NCBI GenBank assembly: GCA_040080835.1
Contig: JBEBHP010000004.1
Location: 186,001-250,000, forward strand
Direction: 5' to 3'
Length of the DNA: 64,000 nt
DNA from: SZUA-430 sp040080835
GTDB lineage: Bacteria > Pseudomonadota > Alphaproteobacteria > Micropepsales > Micropepsaceae
Numbering within the stretch: position 1 is the stretch's first letter; each line of letters starts with the position of its first letter. The translations under genes and the position numbers were made by a program. This document shows, piece by piece, positions 51,129-60,046 of the stretch. The notes beneath the pieces are model-generated. The model made no database searches. It was not told the origin of the DNA and saw nothing but the letters and a program-made list of their open reading frames with translations.

Positions 51129-52352
51129 ATGGCGGATTGCATCGTAATCGGGGGCGGACCATCCGGACTGATGGCTGCAGAATATTTGAGTGCACACGGA
51201 CAGCGTGTGACGGTTTGTGATCGCATGCCAAGCGTCGGCCGGAAGCTTCTGATTGCGGGCAGGGGAGGTCTGAACCTGACGCATTCCGAGCCCTTCGAGA
51301 TGTTCGTGACGCGGTATGGTGATCGCGCGGCCTGGATGAGGCCACTGCTCGAGAAGTTTCCGCCTGAGGCGCTGGTGGCCTGGGCAAATGGTCTGGCGCA
51401 GGAGACTTTCGTTGGGTCGAGCGGGCGGATCTTTCCGAAGAGCTTGAAAGCGTCACCACTGCTACGAGCGTGGCTGCGACGGCTGTCGGACCAAGGCGTC
51501 GTTTTTGAGACACGATTGACGTGGCAAGGCTGGGACAGTCGCGGCGAGTTGCTGTTTCGTGATGCAGATGGGGACGAGAAGCGCCGCGCCGCCGCCGCGG
51601 TTGTGCTTGCACTTGGTGGTGCGAGTTGGCCGAAGCTGGGTTCAAGGGCCGAGTGGGTGCCGTTTCTTGAACAGCGCGGCGTCAAGGTGAATCCGTTTCG
51701 TCCAGCGAATTGCGGCTTCAATGTTGCATGGAGCGCGCCCATGCGTGAGCGTTTCGCGGGCCAGCCCTTGCAGGGTGCCGCCTACAGCTTTGAAGGTCTG
51801 CGGGTGCGCGGTGAAAGCGTGATCTCGGGCTACGGGATCGAAGGTGGCGCGATTTATGCCCTGTCGGCGCGCCTGCGAGACGCGATTGCGCTGCACGGGA
51901 CAGCGACGCTTCACGTGGACCTGCGGCCTGAAATGCCGTTGGCCGACGTACACCGGAAGCTATTGCGCTTGCGCGCCGGGGACAGCCTGTCCAATGGCTT
52001 GCGCAAGTCGCTGAACGTCGCGCCGGTTGCGGTCAATCTGCTGCGTGAAGCATTTGGAAATGAACTCGGCACGGATGCGGCGGTGCTTGCCCGACGGGTC
52101 AAGGACGTTCCGCTTGTTCTGACCGGCGTGCAGGGACTTGAACGCGCGATCTCGTCCGCAGGCGGGGTATCGACCGATGAGATGGGCGCTGACCTGATGC
52201 TGAAGAAGATGCCGGGTGTGTTCGTGGCGGGAGAGATGCTGGACTGGGAAGCACCCACCGGCGGGTATCTGCTGCAAGCCTGTTTTGCTCAGGGTGTTGT
52301 AGCTGCAATGGGCGTATTGGCGCGTTTTGGTGATCCGCCGGAATCCCGCTAG
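51129..52352 (+). CDS. HI0933/BaiN-like flavoprotein (TIGR03862 type)
   Basis: A 407-residue NAD(P)/FAD-dependent oxidoreductase. It opens MADCIVIGGGPSGLMAAEYLSAHGQRVTVCDRMPSVGRKLLIAGRGGLNLTHSE in short conserved blocks; the GRKLLxAGxGxLNLTH pattern defines the HI0933 group. The C-terminus carries the FAD site VFVAGEMLDWEAPTGGYLLQACFAQG. No physiological substrate is established for most members. I start at ATG; a GTG two codons earlier is also possible. Confidence 0.87.
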   Translation: MADCIVIGGGPSGLMAAEYLSAHGQRVTVCDRMPSVGRKLLIAGRGGLNLTHSEPFEMFVTRYGDRAAWMRPLLEKFPPEALVAWANGLAQETFVGSSGRIFPKSLKASPLLRAWLRRLSDQGVVFETRLTWQGWDSRGELLFRDADGDEKRRAAAAVVLALGGASWPKLGSRAEWVPFLEQRGVKVNPFRPANCGFNVAWSAPMRERFAGQPLQGAAYSFEGLRVRGESVISGYGIEGGAIYALSARLRDAIALHGTATLHVDLRPEMPLADVHRKLLRLRAGDSLSNGLRKSLNVAPVAVNLLREAFGNELGTDAAVLARRVKDVPLVLTGVQGLERAISSAGGVSTDEMGADLMLKKMPGVFVAGEMLDWEAPTGGYLLQACFAQGVVAAMGVLARFGDPPESR

Positions 52353-52392
52353 ACTCTGTTCGGTTGCGTGAAATCAGCATTGGGAGGCAAGA

Positions 52393-53004
52393 ATGAACAA
52401 GTCAGGCATACTGACGGCTTTGGCGATGGTGGTCACGATGTGCCTGTCACCAGTCATGGCAGGTGCACCAGATCCGAATGTTGCCGTTATTGAACGTTTT
52501 CACGCAGCGCTGCTGGATACCCTCAAGCATGGCAAGGCGCTTGGGGTTGCGGGGCGCTACAGCAAACTAGAACCGGAGATTGATGTCGACTTCGACCTGG
52601 CATTGATGGTCCAGTTCACGGTTGGGCCCAAGTGGTCCGGAATGTCCGAGAGTGATCACGCGGCACTGGTCGCAGCATTCAGGCGGATGACCATCGCGAG
52701 CTACGCGCATAATTTCAGGGAGTTCAAGGATCAGGTTTTTACGCTTCAGCCGAATGCGGATGTGCGTGGTCCGGATCGCCTTGTGACGTCGCAGATCATT
52801 CCCAAGGGTGAAAAACCAGTACACCTCGTTTATCGCATGCGTGAAAAAGCCGGCGCGGCGAGAATAATCGATGTGATCTATGAATCTGTCAGCCAGATCG
52901 CAACACGCCGCGCCGATTTCGCCTCTACGGTCAATGCAGGCGGTGCACAGGCGCTTGTGCAGAAGCTGGACGTGATATCCGACAAGCTGATGGTCGAGGA
53001 CTAG
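52393..53004 (+). CDS. hpnM: MlaC/HpnM-like periplasmic lipid carrier
   Basis: A 203-residue protein with signal peptide MNKSGILTALAMVVTMCLSPVMA. The body matches the MlaC/Ttg2D type: VIERFHAALLDTLKHGKALG, a conserved FDLALMVQFTVGPKW segment, AFRRMTIASYAHNF and a beta-sheet C-terminus ending MVED. The HpnM branch accompanies hopanoid genes and the transporter HpnN, which is encoded convergently next door. The name is favoured by this pairing; a general phospholipid-transport role is the alternative. Confidence 0.75.
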   Translation: MNKSGILTALAMVVTMCLSPVMAGAPDPNVAVIERFHAALLDTLKHGKALGVAGRYSKLEPEIDVDFDLALMVQFTVGPKWSGMSESDHAALVAAFRRMTIASYAHNFREFKDQVFTLQPNADVRGPDRLVTSQIIPKGEKPVHLVYRMREKAGAARIIDVIYESVSQIATRRADFASTVNAGGAQALVQKLDVISDKLMVED

Positions 53005-53034
53005 CGAGCGTCGTTGTCCGAACACTCCGGCTTT

Positions 53035-55623
53035 TTACTTCTTGTCGGTGAGGGTCAACAGAGGTGGCAGCGCAAACAGCACGACGAGCAAGATCCACAT
53101 CAGCGAGATGATAAGAAGTGCGCCCATGCTGGACGTGCCGGGATGACTGGAAAACCACAATGCTCCGAACCCGGACGAAGTTGCAAGCGCACTGAACATG
53201 ACGGCGCGTGTGAGCGGTGACCTGAGCAAGTTGCGTTTGCCCTGTCGCCAGGCCATCACAAAGTAAATATCGAAGGCCACGCCTATGCCAAACAGCAGAG
53301 GAAGGGCTATGATGTTTGCATAGTTCAATTTCAGGCCGATCAGCACGCATGTGGCAAGGGTCAGGGCTCCCGCCAGAACCAGCGGCAAGAGGCACACGAG
53401 GATGTCTCTCAGGCTTCGCAAAGCTGCAGCGAGAAGCAGCGTGATGACGAGCAGCGACAGGAACCCCGCCTGGACGAATGCGCCGACAATGGTGTTGCCT
53501 GACTCTTCGAGAAAGACCGGCACGCCTGTCGCATCCGGGACGACCGCGGACACAGCCTGACGAAACTTGTGAATGAGTTCGTTGTTGGTCGGATCGCCTT
53601 TCGGATAGATACGAAGCCTGAATTCACCGGTAGGAGCGACGAAGTCGCGAGCAATCTCGGGAGGAATTGCTTCAAGCGTCACAGGCTGCGCCTGCAAAAG
53701 GTTTCGTACGTTGGTAAGCATGGTGTGCAGTCCCGACATCAATATCTCCGCGGCCCGGTTGCGGTCGGCGGTCGGCGCACTGGCGATCCGGTCAAGGTGA
53801 GTGGCCAGCGACAGCGCTACATGGCGGCTTGCGGTTGCGGCACTTGATGAGGCCGTCGTGCGAAGGACGGCGGCCGTTTCCCTGATGCTCGCGACAATTT
53901 CGGCGTCGCTGGGTGCAGGTTTTGTCGCAATGGGATTGAGTGAAAGGTCGAGCAACATTGATGCATCGGCGATCAGCGCGAGCTTTTCTTCCTGCTGTGG
54001 TGGAATGAAAGTTTCGATTGTCACGACTTTGGCGACATCGGGCAATCTTGAAAGACGTGCGGCCAAAAGCACTGCCTGCCGCCGGGTTTTCGCGATCGTG
54101 TCCATTGCGTTTGGCGAGCGATCGGGATCATGAGCGAGGTCAAGCAGGGTCGAAATGGACTCCGATTTTCGCGAACGCAGGTTCAGAAGATTGAAGTCAA
54201 ACGCAATCGCGGGAAGCAATGCCATTGCGATACCGCCCAGCAGTACAGCGCCGGCCGTGAATTCCAAGGCGCGCGCTCTGAGCAGGTCATCCAGCGGCGC
54301 CAGGGATGCGTATCCGGTCTCGGCACTTTCGGATCCGGGCTTCAGTAGACTAACAAATGCCGGCAGCAGCGTGAGGCTAAGCAGGTAAGTCACAAGCATT
54401 CCGGTACCAGCGACAAGTCCAAGCTCTGCAACACCACGGTAGTCAGTGGGGATGAACCCGAAAAAGCCTGCGCTGATTGCAAGGGCTGCGAGTGTCAAAG
54501 ACGGGCCAATGTCACGTGCCGCCTGCGCGATCGCAGTGTCGAGGTTGGGTGTCTCGTGCCGCTGGGCACGGTATCGAACGCATAACTGAATTCCGAAATC
54601 AACACCAAGACCAACAAACAGGGCAATGAATGCAACGGAAATGATGTTGAACGCGCCGAGCATTGCAAGGCCGAGCGCCGTTGTGATGATGAGGCCCGCC
54701 AGAATGGTGGCGATGACAGCGATGATCAGTTTGGCCGACCGAAGCGCGAGCCAAAGCATCAGCAGCATGAAACCTACCGTTGCGGATGCGATCGGCAGGG
54801 CATTTTCCGTGAGGCTTCCGAACTCCTCATCAAAAATCGGGACCGGGCCCGTGAGACGGATCGTAACTCCTTTTTGCGGAACCAGGCCCAGCCGGGATGC
54901 TGTGGCCCGAATATAGTCGCTTGGCTGACTTCCGGGTTTGAGCGCACCAAAATTCAGTCTGACCAGTACTTCCATGATGCGGCGCGTTTCTCGAAGGTCG
55001 GGCTCCCCCTCCATCATCATCCGACGCCAGGAATGTGCGACCGGCTTGCCTGCGTTCAGGGCGGTGAGCGTTGCATCGAGTTCAGACAGTGGTCTGGTCA
55101 ACCTGTCGAGTGTGATCTGGCCATGCTCGACACCAGCGAGTGCTGTGGTCAGCGATCCCATGATGCCACGCATGGAAGGGTCCGCTGCCAGCGCGCCCAG
55201 AAAGGGCTGAGCGGCTATGATCTGGTCGATGGCGGACTGAGTCTGGCCGAGGTCGAGAAACAGCAGGCCGTTTTGTTCAAAAAAAGGACCGCCGCCTGGC
55301 GTTCGCAGCGACAGGATCAGATTCGGCTTCTTCAGCAGTTCCGTGCTCAGCGCAGCCGTTGCCTGCTGGGCGAGTTCGGGTGTCGCACCGTCAATGACAA
55401 TCAGGATCTGGTTCGCGGGCTGGGGGAACAGCTTCTCGAATGCGGCCTGCCGCTTTCGCCAGTCGAGTTCTGGCGACACCATCCGGGTCGTGTCGGTGTT
55501 CATTCTGAAGTGCGTGGAAACGAAAGCTGCACCCAGCAGGGTGGCCATCAGGGTCGCGGCAAGCACTGTCGACGCGTTTCGGACGCAGAGGGATGCAATC
55601 CGGGCGATCAGCGAAGCCAGCAT
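53035..55623 (-). CDS. hpnN: Hopanoid-associated RND transporter HpnN (MMPL type)
   Basis: An 862-residue inner-membrane transporter with the two-fold RND plan: TM1 near the N-terminus, a large periplasmic loop, TM2-6 (ALPIASATVGFMLLMLWLAL onward, with VGLGVDFGIQLCVRYRAQR), a second loop and TM8-12 containing FGIGVAFDIYFVMAWRQGKRN. It resembles HpnN, which moves hopanoids to the outer membrane. MMPL-family relatives carrying other lipids are an alternative. Convergent with hpnM, with about 30 bp between; no other hopanoid genes are in view. Confidence 0.78.
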   Translation of the reverse strand: MLASLIARIASLCVRNASTVLAATLMATLLGAAFVSTHFRMNTDTTRMVSPELDWRKRQAAFEKLFPQPANQILIVIDGATPELAQQATAALSTELLKKPNLILSLRTPGGGPFFEQNGLLFLDLGQTQSAIDQIIAAQPFLGALAADPSMRGIMGSLTTALAGVEHGQITLDRLTRPLSELDATLTALNAGKPVAHSWRRMMMEGEPDLRETRRIMEVLVRLNFGALKPGSQPSDYIRATASRLGLVPQKGVTIRLTGPVPIFDEEFGSLTENALPIASATVGFMLLMLWLALRSAKLIIAVIATILAGLIITTALGLAMLGAFNIISVAFIALFVGLGVDFGIQLCVRYRAQRHETPNLDTAIAQAARDIGPSLTLAALAISAGFFGFIPTDYRGVAELGLVAGTGMLVTYLLSLTLLPAFVSLLKPGSESAETGYASLAPLDDLLRARALEFTAGAVLLGGIAMALLPAIAFDFNLLNLRSRKSESISTLLDLAHDPDRSPNAMDTIAKTRRQAVLLAARLSRLPDVAKVVTIETFIPPQQEEKLALIADASMLLDLSLNPIATKPAPSDAEIVASIRETAAVLRTTASSSAATASRHVALSLATHLDRIASAPTADRNRAAEILMSGLHTMLTNVRNLLQAQPVTLEAIPPEIARDFVAPTGEFRLRIYPKGDPTNNELIHKFRQAVSAVVPDATGVPVFLEESGNTIVGAFVQAGFLSLLVITLLLAAALRSLRDILVCLLPLVLAGALTLATCVLIGLKLNYANIIALPLLFGIGVAFDIYFVMAWRQGKRNLLRSPLTRAVMFSALATSSGFGALWFSSHPGTSSMGALLIISLMWILLVVLFALPPLLTLTDKK

Positions 55624-55745
55624 TTTGGCCTATGTCCCCTTCGCGCGCCTTGCGTTATTCCTGCGATTTGCAATAACGCCTGTGCCGCGGTTCCATGTCA
55701 ACGTCCCTCGGGGTATAAGACCGCGATTACTCGGAGAACTAGGTT

Positions 55746-55991
55746 ATGTCCGACACACTACCGGATCGTTTGTGCGCCACGCCTGAAAGTCCCTTTTTCG
55801 ACGAAGCGCTTCTCGCGAAAGGCGTCGGGGTGAAATTCAACGGTGTGGAGAAGACCAATGTCGAGGAATATTGCGTCAGCGAAGGGTGGGTTCGCCTTTC
55901 CGTCGGAAACGCGCGAGACCGCAAGGGTCAGCCCATGACGATCAAGCTCAAGGGCACGGTCGTGCCTTTCCTTAAGCCGACCGAGGCCTAG
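55746..55991 (+). CDS. DUF3297 family protein
   Basis: An 81-residue protein that matches DUF3297 closely: PDRLCATPESPFFDEALLAKGVGVKFNG, then VEKTNVEEYCVSEGWVRL and a conserved RKGQPMTIKLKG. No function is established for the family. The gene starts after GGAGAACTAGGTT and ends overlapping the kdgK-like gene by 4 bp. Confidence 0.92.
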   Translation: MSDTLPDRLCATPESPFFDEALLAKGVGVKFNGVEKTNVEEYCVSEGWVRLSVGNARDRKGQPMTIKLKGTVVPFLKPTEA

Positions 55992-57007
55992 CGCCGTACG
56001 TCCAGGATGTCGTTGCCGATCGCGGCTTCGACAGCCTTCACGCCCAGGGTCAGGAAATCCCCCGGTATTGAATGTTTCAGGCAAGCGGCCGCATGCGCGA
56101 ATGCAAGCATCTGCTGGCTCGGCATCGACGAAAGCATACCGTGGATGATACCGGCCGCGAATGCGTCGCCAGTTCCGATGCGGTCCACGATGCCAGCCAG
56201 ATCGACGGGCGCAACTTCAGTGTGGCTGTCTCGTGTAAACAGCTCCGCACCGTATGACTGATGGTCGGCGGCTTTGGATGCGCGTGATGTGCACGCAATC
56301 GTTTGGAGTTTCGGGAACTTGCTGAACGCCTCGGCAATGGCGAGCCTGCGGCGCTCGCTCGCGCTTTCTGCCGTGAAAGGTGATTTGAGAATAAGCGCCA
56401 GGTCACGTTCGTCGCCGAAGAATGTATTGGATTGGCCCAGGATGCTACGCAGGATATCTGGTGCATCGCTATCCCAGCTCTCCCATAGTTTCGAGCGATA
56501 GTTACCGTCAAACGAGACGTGAAGGCCCTGTTCCCGTGCATCGGTTACGGCTTTGATGGTCATGTCGGCGCAATTGCGTCCGAGTGCTGGCGTTACGCCT
56601 GAGACGTGTAGCCAACACGCGTCGTGAAAATGTGGTGTTGGATCCGCAAGCACCGGGTTGAGTGCGAATGCAGAACCCTTGCGATCATAGTCAAGCTCTG
56701 TCGGTCGCCGGACTGCGCCGGGAACCAGGTAGAATAGTCCCATTCGTCCAGGGCCGGTTGCGATTGCCGACACGTCTACACCATGGCGGCGCAGTTCGGA
56801 CTTTGCGGCGCCTGCTATCATCTGGTCCGGCAGCACGGACAGCATTTTGGTTCGGTGCCCGAACGAGGCCAGAGCCACCGCGACGTTTGCCTCGGCCCCG
56901 GCAAATGTCGCGCGCAGTTCGGGGGATTGCAGAAGCAGTTCTTTCCGTGGCGGCGTCAGGCGCAATAGAATCTCGCCGAGACAGAGGACTGTGTGTCTTG
57001 ATGTCAT
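55988..57007 (-). CDS. kdgK: PfkB-family sugar kinase, likely 2-keto-3-deoxygluconate kinase
   Basis: A 339-residue ribokinase-fold enzyme. The substrate end reads LCLGEILLRLTPP and FAGAEANVAVALASFG; the catalytic region is DRIGTGDAFAAGIIHG, with the base Asp and anion hole, and a Gly-to-Thr change in the usual GAGD. The pattern RMGLFYLVPGAVRRPTELDYDR favours KDG kinase over ribokinase or fructokinase. It would phosphorylate 2-keto-3-deoxygluconate for an Entner-Doudoroff-like route. No aldolase is adjacent. Divergent from the aminotransferase. Confidence 0.82.
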   Translation of the reverse strand: MTSRHTVLCLGEILLRLTPPRKELLLQSPELRATFAGAEANVAVALASFGHRTKMLSVLPDQMIAGAAKSELRRHGVDVSAIATGPGRMGLFYLVPGAVRRPTELDYDRKGSAFALNPVLADPTPHFHDACWLHVSGVTPALGRNCADMTIKAVTDAREQGLHVSFDGNYRSKLWESWDSDAPDILRSILGQSNTFFGDERDLALILKSPFTAESASERRRLAIAEAFSKFPKLQTIACTSRASKAADHQSYGAELFTRDSHTEVAPVDLAGIVDRIGTGDAFAAGIIHGMLSSMPSQQMLAFAHAAACLKHSIPGDFLTLGVKAVEAAIGNDILDVRR

Positions 57008-57183
57008 TCTTCGCTACGCCCGTTTCGGCCCATTCCGACAAATGTCCCGACAAATGGGTGCTGGAAATTAGGATTTGTCAGCGGCTGACGCAAATCGACG
57101 GATTTCCTGCAAATGCCGGGTTGTCGCGGTTTGTTGAAACGCTGGAGACATCGCGTGTATAAGGCGGCCAAGGAGAACAAGAC

Positions 57184-58386
57184 ATGTCTGCGGAACTCAA
57201 AGTCGTGCCGAGTGAAGATCTGTTTTCGGGCATCAAGGCACAGGCGCCGGACGCGCTGCTTGCCGTCATGAATGAATGCCGGGCGGATCCACGAGCGCAC
57301 AAGGTTGACCTGACAGTTGGCATGTATCGCAATGCGCAGGGCATCACGCCTGTGATGCGCGCGGTGAAGTCTGCGGAACGCTGGCTGCTCGAGCACCAGG
57401 ACAGCAAGGGCTATCTGGGGCCAGAGGGAGACCTCACCTATGTGGGTTTGCTGAAGCCGTTTTTCCTGCGCGGGGATCTGGGCGCCGACCCGCGGGTTAC
57501 AGGCATCCAGACGCCCGGGGGAACCGGCGCGATCCGGCTGGCAGGTGATATCATCCAGGCGTCAGGCCGTGAGTGCACGGTCTGGCTTGGTGTGCCGACG
57601 TGGGGAAACTACAGGTCCCTTTTTGCGGCGTCGCGCCTGAAGGTTGAAACATATCAGTCGTTTGATGTCGTCAGCCAGCGATCGCAGTTTGAAGAAGTGC
57701 AGACGGCACTCGGCAAGGCCAAGCGCGGTGACGTGATTGTATTGCAGGCCAGCTGTACGAATCCAACCGGCGCGACGTTTACAAAAGCCCAGTGGGAGAC
57801 AATAGCAGGCACCCTGTCGGCGCGCGGACTGATTCCGCTGCTTGATGTCGCGTATCAGGGTCTCGGCGACGGTTTCGAAGCGGATGTCGCCAGTGTTCAC
57901 ATGGTGCTGGCAAAAGTGGATGAAGCGCTGATCGCCTATTCCTGTGACAAGAATTTCGGCGTGTATCGCGAACGGGTCGGCGCGCTCTATGCAATCACAA
58001 AGACTTCGGCAGTGGCGCAGTCTGTGTACTCGAACATGGTTTCACTCGCCCGCTCGAACTGGTCCATGCCGTCGGACCATGGCGCGGCGGTTGTGCGCCT
58101 GATACTTGAGTCAAAGGAACTCTCGAAGGACTGGATGGCCGAACTGAACGAGATGCGCGAGCGTGTGCAGTCAAACCGCCAGCGCCTTGCAGCTTCCCAT
58201 TCGCGGTTTGCGGCTGTGGCGGGACAACAGGGCATGTTCAGCATGCTGCATCTTGACCCGGCCGCCATTGCCAAACTGAAAGCCGAGCATGCCGTCTACA
58301 TGGCGGGCACGGGGCGCATCAACATTGCCGGGTTCCGTGGCGATGATATCGAGCGTTTTGTGGCGGCGGTGAACGCCGTCAGCTAG
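57184..58386 (+). CDS. Aromatic/aspartate aminotransferase, class I
   Basis: A 400-residue PLP enzyme transferring amino groups between aromatic or acidic amino acids and 2-oxoglutarate. It shows VDLTVGMYRNAQG, LGPEGDLTYVGLLKPFF, QTPGGTGAIRLAGDII, the cofactor Asn/Asp region LQASCTNPTGATFT and LDVAYQGLGDG, and the PLP lysine (about 256) in YSCDKNFGVYRERVGALY. These place it in the AspC/TyrB group. It lies between kdgK and lipB; possible roles include the last step of methionine salvage, which the mtn cluster lacks. Confidence 0.9.
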   Translation: MSAELKVVPSEDLFSGIKAQAPDALLAVMNECRADPRAHKVDLTVGMYRNAQGITPVMRAVKSAERWLLEHQDSKGYLGPEGDLTYVGLLKPFFLRGDLGADPRVTGIQTPGGTGAIRLAGDIIQASGRECTVWLGVPTWGNYRSLFAASRLKVETYQSFDVVSQRSQFEEVQTALGKAKRGDVIVLQASCTNPTGATFTKAQWETIAGTLSARGLIPLLDVAYQGLGDGFEADVASVHMVLAKVDEALIAYSCDKNFGVYRERVGALYAITKTSAVAQSVYSNMVSLARSNWSMPSDHGAAVVRLILESKELSKDWMAELNEMRERVQSNRQRLAASHSRFAAVAGQQGMFSMLHLDPAAIAKLKAEHAVYMAGTGRINIAGFRGDDIERFVAAVNAVS

Positions 58387-59057
58387 AGGTCTTCTGTCTT
58401 TTCGATCGCCGTTTCACCGAAGACGGATTCAAACGACTGGCGCATGGCCAGGTCGACGTCGTGCATTGTTGCAGTGATGCCGAGATCGGCGAGGCTTGTC
58501 ACGCCGTGCTGCGAGATTCCGCAAGGCACTATTCCCGAGAAGTGTTCGAGGTCTGGTTCAACATTGAGCGACACGCCGTGGAAGGAGATGCCTTTGCGGA
58601 CGCGAATGCCGAGAGCTGCGATCTTGTCCTCGCGACCGCCCCTGCGTGCGACCCAGATGCCGACGCGGCCTTCGCGCCTTTCGCCACGTATGTTGAAGTG
58701 CTGAATAGAGCGGATGAGCCACTCCTCAAGATCCCGCACGAAGCGCCGGACGTCATTGTTCCGGTTCCTCAGGTCCATCATCACATAGCCAACGCGCTGT
58801 CCTGGGCCGTGATAGGTGAACTGTCCGCCCCGTCCGGTCGGATAAACCGGGAAGCGCGATGGCGCCAGCAGATCTTCGGGCTTTGCGCTGGTACCTGCTG
58901 TGTAGAGTGGAGGGTGTTCGAGCAACCAGACCAGTTGTGCTTTGCGACCTGAATGAACTTCTTCAGTGCGGCGTTCCATGAACTGGACCGCGCGCGGGTA
59001 GGGGACTGGCGCGGCACTGATCCGCCAGGCGATGGTTTTTTGCAAGTTAACGATCAC
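58383..59057 (-). CDS. lipB: Lipoyl (octanoyl) transferase LipB
   Basis: Transfers octanoyl from acyl carrier protein to lipoyl domains. The 224-residue protein has TGRGGQFTYHGPGQRVGYVMMDLR, with the GGxxTYHGPGQ motif, Lys145 in EDKIAALGIRVRKGISFHG, and Cys179 in IVPCGISQHGVTSL, the Cys/Lys catalytic pair of the family. It ends convergently, overlapping the aminotransferase by 4 bp. Confidence 0.95.
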   Translation of the reverse strand: MIVNLQKTIAWRISAAPVPYPRAVQFMERRTEEVHSGRKAQLVWLLEHPPLYTAGTSAKPEDLLAPSRFPVYPTGRGGQFTYHGPGQRVGYVMMDLRNRNNDVRRFVRDLEEWLIRSIQHFNIRGERREGRVGIWVARRGGREDKIAALGIRVRKGISFHGVSLNVEPDLEHFSGIVPCGISQHGVTSLADLGITATMHDVDLAMRQSFESVFGETAIEKTEDL

Positions 59058-59107
59058 GAAAGGGCTCAGGTTCTAAGGTAGCGAAGTCTAGCTCAGGAAA
59101 ACTGCTA

Positions 59108-59341
59108 ATGTCCGGGTCTTCAGTTGAAAGCGTAAAAGTAGATATTTCAGTTGTTGTGGGTCGCGCCAAGCTGCCGATGCAACAGCTGCTGCGCATGGGA
59201 CGCGGTGCCGTCATCGAGCTCGACGCCAAGCAAAGCGACCAGGTCCTTGTGCTGGCCAACAATCGCCCTGTAGCCCGTGGAGAAATTGTGGTTCAGGGCG
59301 ACCGGATTGGCGTGACAGTTACCGAGATGCTCAAAAGCTGA
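59108..59341 (+). CDS. Stand-alone SpoA/FliN-like domain protein
   Basis: A 77-residue protein that is essentially one SpoA domain: VDISVVVGRAKLPMQQLLRMGRGAVIELD, VLVLANNRPVARGEIVVQGDRIGVTVTEM. This matches the C-terminal domain of flagellar switch protein FliN, but the N-terminal segment of typical FliN (about 110-130 residues) is lacking, and no other flagellar genes are nearby. It could be a true short FliN, as in some Alphaproteobacteria, or a SpoA protein of another secretion-like complex. Divergent from lipB. Confidence 0.87.
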   Translation: MSGSSVESVKVDISVVVGRAKLPMQQLLRMGRGAVIELDAKQSDQVLVLANNRPVARGEIVVQGDRIGVTVTEMLKS

Positions 59342-59379
59342 TTTCTGAGGTGAATGTCCCAAACGGGGCATCTGATTCA

Positions 59380-59406
59380 TATATAACAACGACTGTATGT
59401 TATATA
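59380..59406. promoter_or_regulatory. Perfect AT-rich inverted repeat before the sulfur operon
   Basis: TATATAACA and TGTTATATA form perfect 9-bp arms around a 9-bp spacer, 70 bp before the siroheme-synthase start, in an otherwise AT-rich patch. This size and position suit a dimeric repressor or activator site controlling sulfate assimilation. The regulator is not encoded here. Confidence 0.65.
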
Positions 59407-59476
59407 ATTTATTTCACGCGTGTACTTGAATAAATAGCTGCTCACCGATATCTGAGTGTGAAACTCGGGGTGAGCC

Positions 59477-60046
59477 ATGCTGCCGATTGCCGTGAATGTG
59501 GCTGAACAGCGGATTGTCGTGGTGGGTCGGGGCCTTGCCGGACTTCAACGATACGAACTTGTCCGCGCTTCCGGTGCCGAGCGGATAGTCCTTTTCGCTA
59601 TCGACCAGGATGGCTGGGCCTGTCACGCCGAAGCGCTGGTACACGAGCGCCTTCCGGAAGCGGGTGACTTCAGAGGCGCAAGAGTCGTGTTCATTGCGGG
59701 GTTGCCGCTGGATGTGTCGACCGAACTCGCAGCCCTTGCGCGCCATTCAGGCGCCCTCGTGAACGTCGAGGACATGTCGCACCTCTGTGATTTCCATGTC
59801 CCCGCGATTGTTCGCCGGGGAGACCTGCTTGTGGCCGTTTCGACTGGCGGGCGCGTGCCGGGACTCGCACAGACACTCAAACGTCACCTGGAATCAATTA
59901 TCGGGCCGGAATGGGAAGTGCGTTTGCGCAATCTTGCGGACCAGCGCGCCACGTGGCGTCGGCAAGGTATTCCCAAGGATCAGGTCATCCGGCAAACGGC
60001 AGAAATAATCGAGCGGGAGCAGTGGCTCCCCGGGCGATCATCATGA
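59477..60046 (+). CDS. Siroheme synthase N-terminal domain (precorrin-2 dehydrogenase type)
   Basis: A 189-residue protein with the NAD-binding and dimerisation plan of the CysG N-terminal half. It begins MLPIAVNVAEQRIVVVGRGLAG, with the GxGxxG loop as GRGLAG, has VNVEDMSHLCDFHVPAIVRRGDLLVAVSTGGRVPGLA, where the D-F-x-x-P-A motif and STGG are characteristic, and helices at the end. Such proteins make siroheme, needed by sulfite and nitrite reductases. Overlap ATGA with cysH supports a sulfate assimilation operon. The methyltransferase half of CysG must be encoded elsewhere. Confidence 0.9.
   Translation: MLPIAVNVAEQRIVVVGRGLAGLQRYELVRASGAERIVLFAIDQDGWACHAEALVHERLPEAGDFRGARVVFIAGLPLDVSTELAALARHSGALVNVEDMSHLCDFHVPAIVRRGDLLVAVSTGGRVPGLAQTLKRHLESIIGPEWEVRLRNLADQRATWRRQGIPKDQVIRQTAEIIEREQWLPGRSS

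Noticed and set aside
54874..55833. Plus-strand open frame of 319 codons
   Set aside because: It is mostly antisense to the HpnN-like transporter and runs through the DUF3297 start in another frame; no domain is visible.
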